DNA of 64,000 nucleotides from Toxoplasma gondii ME49 (Eukaryota; Apicomplexa; Conoidasida; Eucoccidiorida; Sarcocystidae). The translations under genes and the position numbers were made by a program. The notes under the pieces were generated by a model. It had not been told where the DNA came from and searched no databases. It worked only from the letters and a program-made list of their open reading frames with translations. Below, piece by piece: positions 23,331 to 36,000 of the stretch (position 1 is the first letter of the stretch; each line of letters opens with the position of its first letter). The stretch is from positions 1,366,954 to 1,430,953 of the forward strand of contig NC_031470.1 of NCBI RefSeq assembly GCF_000006565.2, read 5' to 3'.

Positions 23331-26300
23331 GGGGGGAGGAGGATTTCGGTTGAGGTGCAGGGGACAAGCCGGAGATTTTGGGGCTTGAGACGATCCTGAG
23401 GAGAAACGTCTCTGGAGGAACGATCCGCCGGGGTTCTTTCGACCTCCCGGAGGTCGCGAGGTGTTCTCTGCATGGCTTGTGGCACAAGCACAACGGTGAA
23501 CGCCGCCACCGCGAGAAAGGCGTCGAAATCAAGAGAACGCAAGTTGCTTCCTGAATCGACGTCTGCGATCACTGTGTTCGTTTTGTGTCTTCTTGTGATG
23601 CATAGTCGCTGATACGCGACACGGCTGCGTTTGAGAAACAGGAGGCCGCCAAGACTCAACTTGTGTGCTGGAGAACAAGCCGCTGTCGATTCTTCGCGCG
23701 CAAGGGCATTTGGGCCGGGGAACGTTTCTGCCCGGTTCCTGCGTCTTGCCTGCAAACCATCGTTTTCGGCGCTTGCTTGAAAAAGTCTTGCAGGCCGAAA
23801 GACAACCACAAGTACCACAGGAAACACTGACCGGAACTGCTCGAGTTTGCTGCACATCCGACCCACATAACAGTAGGCAAGGGCGTAGATGGTAAAACGT
23901 AGGCTCCTGCGATAGCACTTCAACATGCTGCGGCATCAAGGTTACTCTCCACTTCGACTATGTTCGAGGCGTATTCTGTGATTTTCTGTTTTTTGTTTGC
24001 TTCCGTTCGAACAGCAAGGGCAACCGTTTCGCTCGGACTTTTTCACTAACGAACGTTGACGCGTCAGGGGAAAACGGTGTGAACAGCAACGATGAAGTGT
24101 CGTCGTCGCCAGTCCCACGGTAGAGAGATGCGCCGTCTGAGACGCATGCACTGAACAGGCTTCGTCTGGAAATACGAGTATCCGGACATTTTGTAGGAAT
24201 CGCGGCAAAGGGGCGAAGAGTCCGATAGAAGCGTAGACTCGCGCGGCGGCGAAAGCTGGAAAGCAGGGGTGCTCTGGGCTATTGATGCCGCACTGTCAGA
24301 CACAACAGAGGTGAAGGAGTTCCACTGTTCTCCCGCCTTTGTCTCAAGAGTGAACAACAGAGCACGGCACACTGCGATGTCGGCGTGGAAAAGTGCGTTT
24401 GGCGACGTTTTCCACATGTACGTTTGATAGTGAGCGTTCACCACCGCACAGCCGGAGGTGCAAGCGCCGCTGCCCAGTGATTTCTGTTTGTTGCGTATCC
24501 TTTCTTCCGTTTCTGTGATTCTGGTTAGTAACGTTGGACACCGGGGGACTAGCGTTCTTCGCCGTTGTGTGTCTCACCCCCCCTCAGTCCCGTGTGCCCC
24601 TGGTGCGTCAATGTGGAATCAAAGAATCGACATGTTTTCGACAACGGAGATAAACGCTTGTGCGACTCGACAGCGCTGGAACTGCTGGTGTATCAGGAGT
24701 AAATAGTCTTGCGCGTTCTCTCGACCCTGCACAAAGTGAGGTCTGTTTGCCCAAAACATCCGTCTTCTCCAGTGCCCCTCGCTCTCGAGGGTTGCTGCGC
24801 ACCGTAAAGAGTTCCCTTGGAACGCTGGCGCCAGCTGCAAGCGTTCGAGTTTTCGGCGTCCTGCGGTCACGCATGTTTTCGTGGAAGCTAGACACTCCTT
24901 GACTTGATGTCTGCAGAGCACCGCTTCGGCCTCTGCACAAGACAAATGCGGCTGAGCACGGACACAGAGGTGCGTTCACGCCGACACGCCATGAAGAACA
25001 GACGAGGCGAAAGGCGTTTCGACACAGAACCGCACTGCGAAAAAAACACTCTTTGACAATCTCTGATGAGGCCAACTCGATTTCCAGAAACGGCAAATGG
25101 CAACCGAACGTGCGACCCCTTTAGTTTGTCCTGGCGATTCTCTGTACCGAATTTCAAGTGGCCACCGCTAACACACTGACACGGGTGTCACCTAAAAAAA
25201 CGAAGGGGGGCAGCTTATCAAAACGACGGCATTGCCCTGTTCGTATCAACAAAACACGTAGGCCTATATGCATCCTTGAACTCTTCAGTTGTCTCGTCTC
25301 CGACTCGTATTTTTCTGACACGGACCGCGTTTCCACGCGCGGTCAAATGGGGACTCGCGGACTTTAGGTTTTCCGTGGTCCTTGAAGCCGCGCGGCTCTG
25401 TCGCCAGAGCTTTCCGCCGAAGACGCGGCGCGCCATTGTATGTTCTAGTTCTATAGAGGAAGCCTCCTGTTGACGACTTTTCTCGACATAATCCTAGCGA
25501 GAAGCCGGAAGCAGCGTCAAGAAATGTGGGCCTCACCATCGAGTGACAGGGACCGCTCGGAGAATACCTTCCCATGATGGTGATGAAAATGGTAACCTTT
25601 CAACTTTTGCGTTTCGCGCTAAACCGAACCTGGTCGAATGTTTGGCTGTTAACTGCCCTTCTCGGCCGTGGTGCCTGCACATTCTCCTCTGCTCTTTGCC
25701 TCCTAAGTTCACCGCTTCTCGATATCCGCAACCACCCCCTGCGTGGAGGCCAATTGAGAGGCGAAACTGCTCTCGCGTAAGGTCAGTTCAAGCTATGGGA
25801 CAGCGTACGCGAGTTTCCTCCCCACTAAGCTTACGTCTACAAAACTGAAGCTGAGGCGAACTCTTCTGTCGTGCCTCTCGAACGAGTGTACGTCTTCACT
25901 CTGCACAATACCACACCTCTGAACTCGCACTGTTTCCCGGTATCTTGTCCCAGGGTCCACCGCGAAGTTCTCTGTCTCTCAGTCCCCCGATTGCCTCTCT
26001 CCAATGACGTCTCGCGGCATGAAATGTGGTTCACGTGTCTGGCCGTTGTTCAACTAGCGTATCGCTTTCTTCGCGTCGGCTTCTGATAGCCTCTTCAGCT
26101 TCATCACAAGCGGCAGACTCCACTGCATGCGTTAATTTCTCTACTTTCCTCGACGGGGTTTCGATCTCAACAGGGTGACACGGAGAGAAGCAAACGTAGC
26201 GCCGAACACAGAGAGACCACAAGGGAGTGCACTGGGTCCAGCGCGCGTTCTTTACCGGCACTGCCTCCTGGAAGGCTTGGATTCCTGCCTCAGCTTCCCG

Positions 26301-26338
26301 TGCTTCACGACCGACCAGCAGTCGCTCGCATCCCCGGT
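23331..26338. other. Convergent intergenic region, 3.0 kb, no gene seen
   Basis: Lies between the stop codons of the large plus-strand gene and the minus-strand secreted protein. It contains only short open frames with no family similarity, signal peptide or convincing splice pairing. It presumably holds two 3' UTRs; a non-coding RNA cannot be excluded from sequence alone. Confidence 0.5.
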
Positions 26339-27769
26339 CTACGACCCTCGCTTGCCGTTGCTCATGAAATTCAGCATTTCAATCGCTTCCTCAGGAGACA
26401 TGCCCGGATGTTCTGCAAGCAGCTGTGTGATGTATTTCATTTTCTCGGATCCCGAGCTTCCTCCACTTCTCAGCAGGGCAAAGTCGTCCTCGTCCTCAGA
26501 CGCATGCGAGCGTTCCTTCGCATCCTTTCGCTGCGACTTTCTCTCTCGCGTCTGGCTCCTTGGCCTTCCCACCTCGCCTGCGTTGCCTGCGTTGCCCGCG
26601 TCGCCTGCCTCCGCCGTCTTTGTCTCGCCTGTCTTTTTGCTGGCTTTCTCTTCGGAGTCTCCAGCTAGCGCCTTCTGGGTCTCCTCGCTCCCCTCGTCTC
26701 CTTTCTTCGCGCCCGACCTCTCGATCTGCCTACGGTCCAGGAAGTTCTTCGCAGCGCCTGGTGCCGACCTGCCGTCGCGGTCGTCTGCGCGGAGAGCGCG
26801 CGCGTCCTCGTCAGACTCTTCTACGTCTTCTTCGTCTGACTGAGAGCCGCTGTTCTGCCTGCGACTCTCTTTGCTTCCCCTGCGTACCCTCGACCGACTT
26901 CGCCCATCCAGGAGACTGGCGAAACTCGTCTTCTTCACAGGAAATCCATTCAACTGGCCATCCCGGAGAGCGTTGCGGCGCTGCTGCGCCAGCAGGTCTT
27001 CGCGCTCGCTCCTCAAAATTGACAAGTCCGCCTTCTGCTTCCCCGTCAGCTGGCCCTCGCCGCGTTCGGCCGCCTCCTCGACATCCTCCAGAACCGTCAG
27101 CCTCTCCTCCACCTCTCGGAGGCGCGACGCAATCGCTGCCTTCTCCCGCGCAACTTCCTCCCGCGCGAGGCGCTTCTGCTTCTCCTGGCTGTGCCTCTTC
27201 AACCAGCTGTACGCCTCGCCGATCGACAGAAACAGAACCGACGCGACCAGCGTATTCGCTGCATGTTGAGAAACTCGGCTCCACATGCCCGGCCGCCGCT
27301 CTTGCGCCGACCGGTCGACTGGCCGGGCGGCTCCTGACCCAGAGACGCCCACCCCAGGCGTCACCCCCAGCTGCGGAGCGCCCCCCGCGACCGCTTGCAG
27401 GCCGCCGACGTTCAGGTCGTAGACTTTACCGTCCTTGGTTTCGAGGCGCAGCACCACCCGTTTGATGTCCCCGATCTGGTTCGGAGGCGGCGGCGCCATG
27501 CAGGCGGCGAAACTCGCGTTCGGGAGGAAGGAAGTTGGCGACCGAGACGGAGGTGACAGCGACGGTGGGGCCGGCGAGCATGCGAGCGCGAGGGCGACGA
27601 GCAGAAAGGAACCAGAGAGCCTTCTGCCGACAGAAGCGGTGGACGGCCGAGAGGGACGCGACGCAGGCCTGGCCATCACGACGCAGAAGGCGCGCGATCT
27701 TGGAAGAGAAGCGAGGCCGCGAAGGCCGGAGGCAGACGGATGCGACGCATGCACAGAGACGACCTTCAT
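26339..27769 (-). CDS. Putative secreted or membrane protein with one TM segment and coiled coil, 476 aa
   Basis: A single-exon frame runs from ATG 27769 to a stop at 26339. A second in-frame ATG (Met32, 27676) would give a more usual signal peptide: the hydrophobic core SGSFLLVALALACS is at 52-65. After a variable stretch, residues 101-120 form a compact segment (DIKRVVLRLETKDGKVYDLN). A TM helix follows at about 172-190 (NTLVASVLFLSIGEAYSWL), then a strongly predicted coiled coil at about 195-265 (Arg/Glu/Lys/Leu heptads). A disordered charged region at about 290-440 includes GDAGNAGNAGEV, and a short conserved-looking C-terminal helix ends the protein (HPGMSPEEAIEMLNF). Signal peptide, single TM and coiled coil without introns is a pattern common among coccidian dense-granule and other secretory proteins, but no specific family is recognised. 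An RRL triplet at 49-51 lies before the hydrophobic core, so it is not a convincing export-cleavage site. Confidence 0.75.
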   Translation of the reverse strand: MKVVSVHASHPSASGLRGLASLPRSRAFCVVMARPASRPSRPSTASVGRRLSGSFLLVALALACSPAPPSLSPPSRSPTSFLPNASFAACMAPPPPNQIGDIKRVVLRLETKDGKVYDLNVGGLQAVAGGAPQLGVTPGVGVSGSGAARPVDRSAQERRPGMWSRVSQHAANTLVASVLFLSIGEAYSWLKRHSQEKQKRLAREEVAREKAAIASRLREVEERLTVLEDVEEAAERGEGQLTGKQKADLSILRSEREDLLAQQRRNALRDGQLNGFPVKKTSFASLLDGRSRSRVRRGSKESRRQNSGSQSDEEDVEESDEDARALRADDRDGRSAPGAAKNFLDRRQIERSGAKKGDEGSEETQKALAGDSEEKASKKTGETKTAEAGDAGNAGNAGEVGRPRSQTRERKSQRKDAKERSHASEDEDDFALLRSGGSSGSEKMKYITQLLAEHPGMSPEEAIEMLNFMSNGKRGS

Positions 27770-30700
27770 TTTCGTGGGTCAGAGACGGAAGGTTTCTCCA
27801 GAGAGCGTGTCAAGAAGGGAAGGAAGAAAGACGGATGCGTCGACAGAGAAAGACAACCGAAAGAGAGGAAGAAGCGACAACGCAGGGGGAGGGAAACGAT
27901 CCTTTGCAAACGGGGTAAACTCGGTTTCCACTGCCTGGCAACCAGAGAGAGGAAGAAACGCGGGACCGCTGACACGGGTAACAAAGGCGAAAAGTCTCTG
28001 GGTTGGGAGAGAGCGAGCGTTTTAGGAAACGAGCGCCTCGAGAGAAAAAGTTGGAGACACAACTTTGACACGAAACCCCACACGCGTCGTAGGAGATGCC
28101 TAGGGCTCAAGGACGCTTGTGGGAGAAAGGTCAAAAAACGTAGATGCACCCGACACCGATAACACAGAAAAATAGCAAGGGTCACTCCGTTCGTCACGAA
28201 AGCGATTGAAGAGGCGAATTCACTGTCCTTCGCTGGGTGACAGATCAGAACGGCAACGCGCTCTCGCTCTCTCTGTACACGCGCAGACACTGAGTTTCCT
28301 AGTAGCCTACCACAGAGCGATTCACTGAAATTGCGTCCTTCGCTCTCAGGCAGACAAGTTAGGGAAACGCGAGAATGGGCAAGAACTCGCAGTCACCAGA
28401 ACGCTGGAGTTCTTTGACACCTCACAGAACGAGAGAGAGTGCGTCGATCACGGTAAGGGAAGACGAAAGAAAGCAGTCGTTCTCTGTGTCGCTCTTTCTA
28501 CAGAGAGAGAGGCCTTCCCTCGACATCTCACGCAGGTCGTGACTAAAATGTAAAGAGATAGACACCTCTGTGAAGACTCATGCAAAAAACGGGCAAACAC
28601 GGTTGAGACTACGAGTTTCCGACAGTCAAAGAACCATCACGGCCTACGTGCACCAAGGCATTTCAGAGGAGTCGAAGTCACTCGCATTCTGTGGGCGTGA
28701 CTTCCCTTGAAAAGAAAAAAGACGAGCAGAAAAGATGCCATGTCACTAAACGGTGGAGACCTGCGGCGGCTCTCCGGAACCTCCAGGGCGTCAGCGACGG
28801 AACCCTCGGTGGGTCCGTCCTCCTTCCATTCTTTTTATCCGATTCTCTTTCTCGCAACCCCCGAGGCTGTCGAGGTCCTGCGTCCTTCAGTTCGGAGAGG
28901 CGAGCCTTCAGAAACGGAGGAACAGGAATACACCGTACACAACGAAGTGTGATTCGCTCTCGCTGAGCCTCTCTATGGGGTAGGAAGTCGGTCGCGCAAC
29001 ATGCGTCGGCAGTGTCGCTGATTCCGCGCGGCGTCCGGACCCATGTTCCTTCTTACTTCTGTTCCGGAGCAAGAAAGAAAGAAAACCTCTTGGAAACGAA
29101 GCAAACGAAAGAAAAAGCTGTCGACTGCTGCCCGCAGCCACTCGCATCCGCGGGCAACGCAATTTGAGTCCGTTCACGACCCGTCACTCGCGGAGACTTT
29201 TTCTTGCAGGAAAGAGCGACTATCCATGAAAAAGTTGGGGAATTGACGTACTGTACACAGGCCTTTCTCCAGAAGAAGAAGAATTACAATTCACCTCCAA
29301 GATGAAACAGCAGGCGCGCGGAAGCCAAGCCGCGCCACAGTCCGGCAAACCTCACCACATACCGGCAAGCCGCGCTCGCCAACAGCAGAAGCGAGACGTG
29401 GCGACGAGGATTCGAGAAATGGAACGAAATCCGCGACGGCTGCGCGCCTAGTTGAAGGGAAATCCGGATCGAGTCCTCCGTCTTGTGAAACGTTTTCCGG
29501 AATGCAAAGGGAAGGAAAATCTGCGGTCGAACAGCGAGAAAAAATCGGCCGTCGCCTCGGCGCGGGAACCTGCGCTCCCTTGAACGCGGGAGAGGGGTCA
29601 AGCGCGCGCGAGAGGAAGCGGCTGTTCTTGCGTAAAATCACGTTTTCGGAACCTCTGGTGATGTAGTTTGCAACTCTACAGTGGTGTGCAGCGGATTCAG
29701 AGTTTACAGAGAGGTTTCGCTCGGAGTGGAAAGGCGGCAAACGGCGCTTCACACAGGGGGAGACGGCAGCCCGACAGTCTCAACCTCCCACACCCTGACG
29801 CGAGATCACAAGTCACGGTTTCCTGCTTGGGAAAGGAGAGTAAAACAGAGGGAAAAGGCATTTCTTGCCGTCTCTTCGAGCGTTAAAAAGCGAGAGAGAC
29901 AGATACAGCGACGAGAAACCGCGCGTCTGTCTCCACAAATCCCCGAGTTCCTACGCGTCCTCCCTTGGCTAGCTCGTCGCACGCTCACCTGTCTCGCCCG
30001 CCTCCCATGAGCAGCCTACGTGGTTTCCTGCGAAAAAATACACGGAGATCGGCAGAGAGAGACTGCACATATAGGGTAAGAGAGAGGGCGAAAGAGAGAA
30101 TAAAAGAGAAATTGAGAACTCCTTTTCTCTGCGAAGGAAGCGGTGTGTGTTGCATCGGCAGATGTGAGGGGAACGGGGAAAATGGGAGAAAGCAGCTGGG
30201 CGTTATGACACTGTCAAAAGGTTGTCTTTCTCTACTTGTCTTTCGTGTGTCTCTGATCAAGATATAAGTAGTGTAAGCCTGCATTGCAAAGGAGCGATAA
30301 GCACTGTCGAAAACGCGTCTCTGTCGCTTATGTGAGGAGGGTGAGGGCGACGCCCGTTCTTCACCCTGCGTTGCAGGAAACTCCTCTCTGAGAGAAACCC
30401 TCGAGTTTCCTTCTCTCGCTGCAGATTCGTGACCGTTCGTGCATGTCGTCGAAAGCGGCTTCTTCCGGGGTTTCTCTGGCCACTGCGAGGAAGAAAAATC
30501 TGCAGTCGATGCGCAGCGCCTGCTCTCGAAGCGCTCGTCCGGTGCCCGACTGACACGAGAGAAACCGTGAAGTCCCAGCGTTCTGCGAAACATCTGCTGT
30601 CCAGATCTGTCGACAGTCAACGGAAGAACCAGAAGAAGAAAACGAGGAAGTCGAAGCGAAGAGAAAACAAGACAGAAGAAGAGAAAGAAGAAAGAATAAG

Positions 30701-31192
30701 GAAGAAGACGCGATTAAGAAAACCGAAGGATCGTTGTTTGACGTTTGCGTTTCCTTCGCCTTCGGTCTGTGGGTGGCATCAACGAAGACGGCTTCTTCAA
30801 GAGAAGAGAAGAAACGAAAAAGGCATGCGTCAGGATTGAGAACGCCCTACTTTCTCTTTCTTCTTCTCGGATAATGGTCTCTTTCTTTCCACTTCCCGTT
30901 CCGTCCCCTGCGTCGCTCGACTTCAAGCAAATGCATCTGAAACTCCAACAAGTTGCGCACATGTGACCGCACACGTATACATGCACACACACGTACCCAT
31001 TTATATATATATATATATAAATATTTATATATTTATAAATATATATATATATGTATGTGTGTACGTGAGTACTCGAGTACTTCGATGTATGTACGCAGAC
31101 CGTTGTGCAAGTTGAGTTGTCGAGGAAAGGGAGACTAAGAGAGAAGAAAGAAGAACTCAGGCGCTGGCCAAGAAGGCGCGAAGCCAGCAACG
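27770..31192. promoter_or_regulatory. 3.4 kb divergent intergenic region
   Basis: Separates two divergently transcribed genes for secretory-pathway proteins (minus at 27769, plus at 31193). It should contain both promoters and 5' UTRs. It holds a GCATGC at 30823-30828, an AT-rich repeat at 31000-31055 about 140 bp before the plus-strand start, and purine-rich sequence at about 30600-30720. No supported coding frame was found. Confidence 0.5.
31000..31055. repeat. TA-rich repeat upstream of the S28 peptidase gene
   Basis: A TA tract interrupted by AAATATTTATA, within about 200 bp of the ATG at 31193. It probably lies in the 5' UTR or promoter. Confidence 0.8.
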
Positions 31193-32968
31193 ATGGCTGT
31201 TTCCCGTTGTCGTTCTGCCTCGAACCCAGGGAGACGCTCCGGCGTCTGCCGCTCCGCTCGCCTTCCTCTCCGTCTGCTGTTCACTTGTACATGCGTTTTC
31301 GCGTCTCTGTTCTTCGCGGCGAATCCAGTGGAAGCTACAGGGTGGTTCTTCCGCTTCCTCCCCATCCAACGCGAAGAGCACTTGCGTCTCGAAGGCCTCA
31401 AGGCGTCAGGGACTCCGCCCCAAGCAGGCCGTCACACGCGAGAAGAAGAGAGCGCGAGAGCGAGAGGAGAAGAAAAGGAGAGAGACAGAGAAGCAAGCGC
31501 AAGCGAGGGAGGAGAGAAGCGGAGAGATGGCGGAGACGGCGGCTTGAGAGTGATTCAAGAGAAGGAAACAGGACGAGGAAGTGACGAGCGCTCCGAGGAA
31601 GGACGCAGCTCCTCGAACCTTCTGCCCGGTTTTCTGAGGCGCTTCCTTCCCTCTCCGAGCTTCCAGTCAGGCCAGGTGAATTTGTCTACCGACCAAGAAA
31701 GGAGGCTCGAGACAGACACAGACACGAACGAGGCAGGAGACCGCGAGCGCCGCGAACAGTGGGGAGGCGAAGGAAGCAGAAGCAGAGAAGCCGACAGAGG
31801 AGAACTCGAGGTTCAGGAAGGGTGGTTTCTCCAGCCCTTGGATCACGGCAACCCCCTCGTGTTCAACAGGCTCGGCCATGACGCATGGCGACAGAAGTTT
31901 TACCGCGCAAAACGGAAGCGGCGGTCTTCAAAGGAAGAAGAGAGCACCGAAGTTGCAGGCCATGCAAAAACAGAAAGGCAGAACGACTCTCTGACAGATG
32001 ATGCCATTCGACCGATCTTCGTTTACATCGGCGGAGAGGGACCTCTGTCTTCCCTCGAAGTCAGACAAGGTAAGCGAAGTGAAGCCCATCACCAGCGAGG
32101 CACACACACACATATCTACAAATATATATATATATATATATAATATATATATATATGTACATGTATAATATATATAGGTGCGTGTATGGATGGATGGATT
32201 TGTATCTGAGAGGGAGTATATGTCGTGTGTCTGGATTGAACATTTGAGTTTTTCCATGGTGTTTCGCAGGCCTCTTGGCAGAGATGGGCGACATTTTCGG
32301 TGCGTCTCTGTACGCCCTCGAGCATCGATACTACGGAGACTCTCACCCGCGCCCGGACTCGAGTGTCGTCAATCTTCAGTGGCTTACATCTCACCAGGTT
32401 TGTGTTCTCTTTCGACGTCTCTTTCTCCCTCGTCTCTCCTTTCTTCGCTCTCTTCTCCTTCTTCTCTCACTGCGCTGTGTCCCGGCCATCGTTTCGGGGG
32501 CTTCTCCATCTTCCGCCTTCGCGGCGCTTCTTCGGCGCTCTTTTCTCTGTCTTCTTTCCCTCACGCTTCGGTCCCAGTCTGTAATGTTCAGCTTGTCGTG
32601 TTCTCACTTTTTCTTTCCACCTCTCTCTTTCTTCTCTCTCGCCGGTAGCTCCTTTTCGCTGTGTCCGCTGTGCATGCATCGCGGTCAAGAACTCCAAACA
32701 GCTTCGGTAGCCTCTCAAACTTCGTCGCAGCTGCTGCGTCTCGCCTCAATGACCTCCTTATCTGGCGATGTCTCGGCAGATTCCTCAAGTGCCTCTCTAT
32801 TTCTGTCGGTAGGCTCTCGGTGATCTGGCTGCCTTCGTCGCCCATGTGAAGCAGCAAGAAGCGGAAGAGCATCCGCAGGACCTCGCCCCTGAAGACGTCC
32901 CCGTCGTTGTCTTTGGATGCTCCTATCCAGGTCGGCTCCAACACACACGTAAATACACGCAGCCTTTG

Positions 32969-32999
<31 letters not shown>

Positions 33000-33016
33000 T
33001 GATGCATATATTCATA

Positions 33017-33065
<49 letters not shown>

Positions 33066-36000
33066 CGTGCGTTTATATATATGCATATATTTGTATGAAT
33101 ATGCATACAGAGACAAATTCACGTACATATATGGTAATATATATATGTACGTATATATATATATATATATATATTTATATCCCTGTCATGTACACTCATG
33201 TTTCTGTGTGTTTCTGAGCGAATGCATTTTAGATGCAGTGCGGTAAGGCAACAACGTGAAACGTCGTGGACCCTCCCAAAGAATGGTTTCTGCAAGCATT
33301 TGAAGAAATGCCTGTGTGGTTGCCGGTGATGTCTTGCGCATGCTTGCGTGGAGACCGTCTTCTCTCTGAGCTTTCACTCAGTGTAAAGCGCTGTATAATA
33401 TGCAGGGTCGAGGGGCGGGAAGGTGCATTTCTGCGTTTGACGGAGAAGGACGTTTTGTTCTTCTTCTCCATTCACTTCTCTCACCATGCTAAGGTCGACG
33501 ACGCTTCCATGTTGACCTCTCATGCCTGCACAAGTACATATCGGCTGCATAGAGACAGATAGGTAGATTGATAGATGGATAGATCGGTAGAGAGATAGAA
33601 AGAGTACTCAAATGCTTAGAAATATCACGGCATACACGTATATGGATCTGGATGCATGTGAATGAAAGGACGAAGATATACACTCGTGCATATACCTACT
33701 AGACGCGTCTCGTCAGTCTTTTCAGCAGGTGCTGCATGCATGATGGTGCATCTCAACCGTAGAAATGAGAGTCTTGTCGGTTTCGTGTGCCTCTCGCGGC
33801 CACCGCTCAAACTCTATTCTCCCCTGTGCATCCAGGCTCGCTGGCGGCGTACGCGCGCGCAAAGTATCCAGCGTCAATTCTCGGGGCTGTTTCTTCTTCA
33901 TCGCCTGTCGAGGCCTCGGCTTTATTTCAAGCGTTTGATCGCGTTGTTCAGCGCGTCTTGCCCGCTGCATGCACTGCAAAGGTCAAGGCAGCGACGGCGG
34001 TCGTCGAACGGCGGCTCTTCTCCGGCGAAGAAGAAGCTGTGAGAAGACATCGTTTCGCTCATCATGTTTTGAGAGTGCGAGCGAACTCCGCTTGTCTGGA
34101 GATTCCGTTGTCTTACATTTACGTGGTGCCTGCAAATGGGGAAACAGCCGGACTTTATGAATCACCGTCACTTCTCAAGTCTCTGCATCTGCATGGTGCA
34201 TGCAAATGTGAGAGTTGAGACTCACGGATGGGCGCTCTCGTGACGCGCTTCTGTTCCGCAGGATTAATGCGTCTCAAACACTCTGTTCGAACAGGTTGTA
34301 GCCCATGCCTAGGGTGTAGCCAACGTGAAACAACCTTCAAGGCGTAGGATATTGAAGTCATACACTTCTCGCCGTAAAACGCTTCGACAGAGACGCGCAT
34401 GTCTCTCTCTACGTCTACAACTTTATCTATAGATACTACTCCAGTTATACAATCCTCGTGTCGTGTGAAGTAAAATACACAAGAATACTAAAGAAGCTGT
34501 TGTAGCATGCATATGTGTATAACAGAATAGCTAAAATGTATACGTACATGTATGTCTATATTCGTATGTATGAATGTATATATATATATATATATATATA
34601 TCGACATAGGTGTATGTGCCAGAATACCTGCAGTCGCGTAACTGCATATAAGTATGTTGGATAACAAAATACATGCATATATATATATATATGCATATAT
34701 TATCTAAAATACTGTTCTGCAACTTCTCTGTGCTTTGTTCAGGTTAAAGTTGCCGCGAAGTTTGGCTGTGGTGCCGACGTTCCCATGAAGACGCACGATC
34801 AACGTGTGGCGCTTCTGTATGTCATTGCAGACGCCATCGCCGAATCGGTGCAGGTCCGTGGAGAGAAAAAGGAGTTTTTGAGTTTTTCAGCAGTGCTTTT
34901 TGGTTATTTTAATTTATCCACGCCTGTTTCCTCCTTTTCATCCGTTGGTTCTGTCCCACCGAGTTCTTTCCATCTCTTGCTTCATGGCTTTTCTTTTCCT
35001 GTGCTGTTCTTTGTTGAGCTCTTGTTTCCCCTCCTGTTCTTCTTTCTTCTCTTGTGTGTCCTTTTCTTTCTGTCCGTGCTCCGCTTTCAGGTCTTGTTTT
35101 TTCTTTCGTTTCTTTGTCATGGGTGCTCCGGTCTGTTCGATTCTGGGAGTGCCTGTTCACGGCGGTTACTGTTCGGACCGATGACGAAGCGAAAGGGTGT
35201 CGAGGGAATGAGCACAAATGCTCAGGCAGTAAACGGGAGAGAAGAGAGAGAGTACAGGATTGCTTGTCGCATACTCACCTGCCTACCGTTTTGCGCCGTC
35301 TATCTCTGTGTGCATTTCTACATGCATGCAAATCTGTCGAGTGTGTTGATGAAGGGGGTACATAGCGTCGCGCTGAATTGCAGAGACAAACATGTCGATC
35401 CCTCGACGAAGGAATGACTGTATAGATCGAATACCAGATGTCAATATGGATGCAGACACATATGAGTAGGTCGTCGTACTTCGGTTTTGGATGGAAGAAC
35501 TCGCTGTGTGACGTCTTCAGTGCTGGCGCGTTTCCATGGGTTGGTGCAGTACAATCGCCAGCCGACGCGTCCGTGGATAGAGGAAGTCTGCGCTTGCTTC
35601 TCTGAGACGGCGAGCGAGAGAGAAGAGACACATGACAACAAGGGGGACAAACGCGAGAAGCGCGACAACGAAGAAGACCTCGTTAACGCGTTGGCAAAGG
35701 CTGTCCAGCTCATGCTGGCGAAACTGAAGATGACCTGCAAAGACTCCAACTTACTGCAGCTGACAGATACTCGTCTAGGTGAGGACGGGGGATCCCGAGT
35801 GTTCTACTTTCTTTTTCACTCTGGGCTCTCCGTTCTGCTCTCTGTCTCCCTCTCTGGTGCAGTGTCGTTCTCTCTTCGTTTCTGGACTTCCTCGGTCGTC
35901 TTTGTCGCTTCCTTTCTGTTTGGGGTAAGGGTCACTGGGAGGTCTTTCGTGCAGCGGGCAACTTTCAGTTCCTCTCAGTTCGTTGTTAGCCAGTGTCAGT

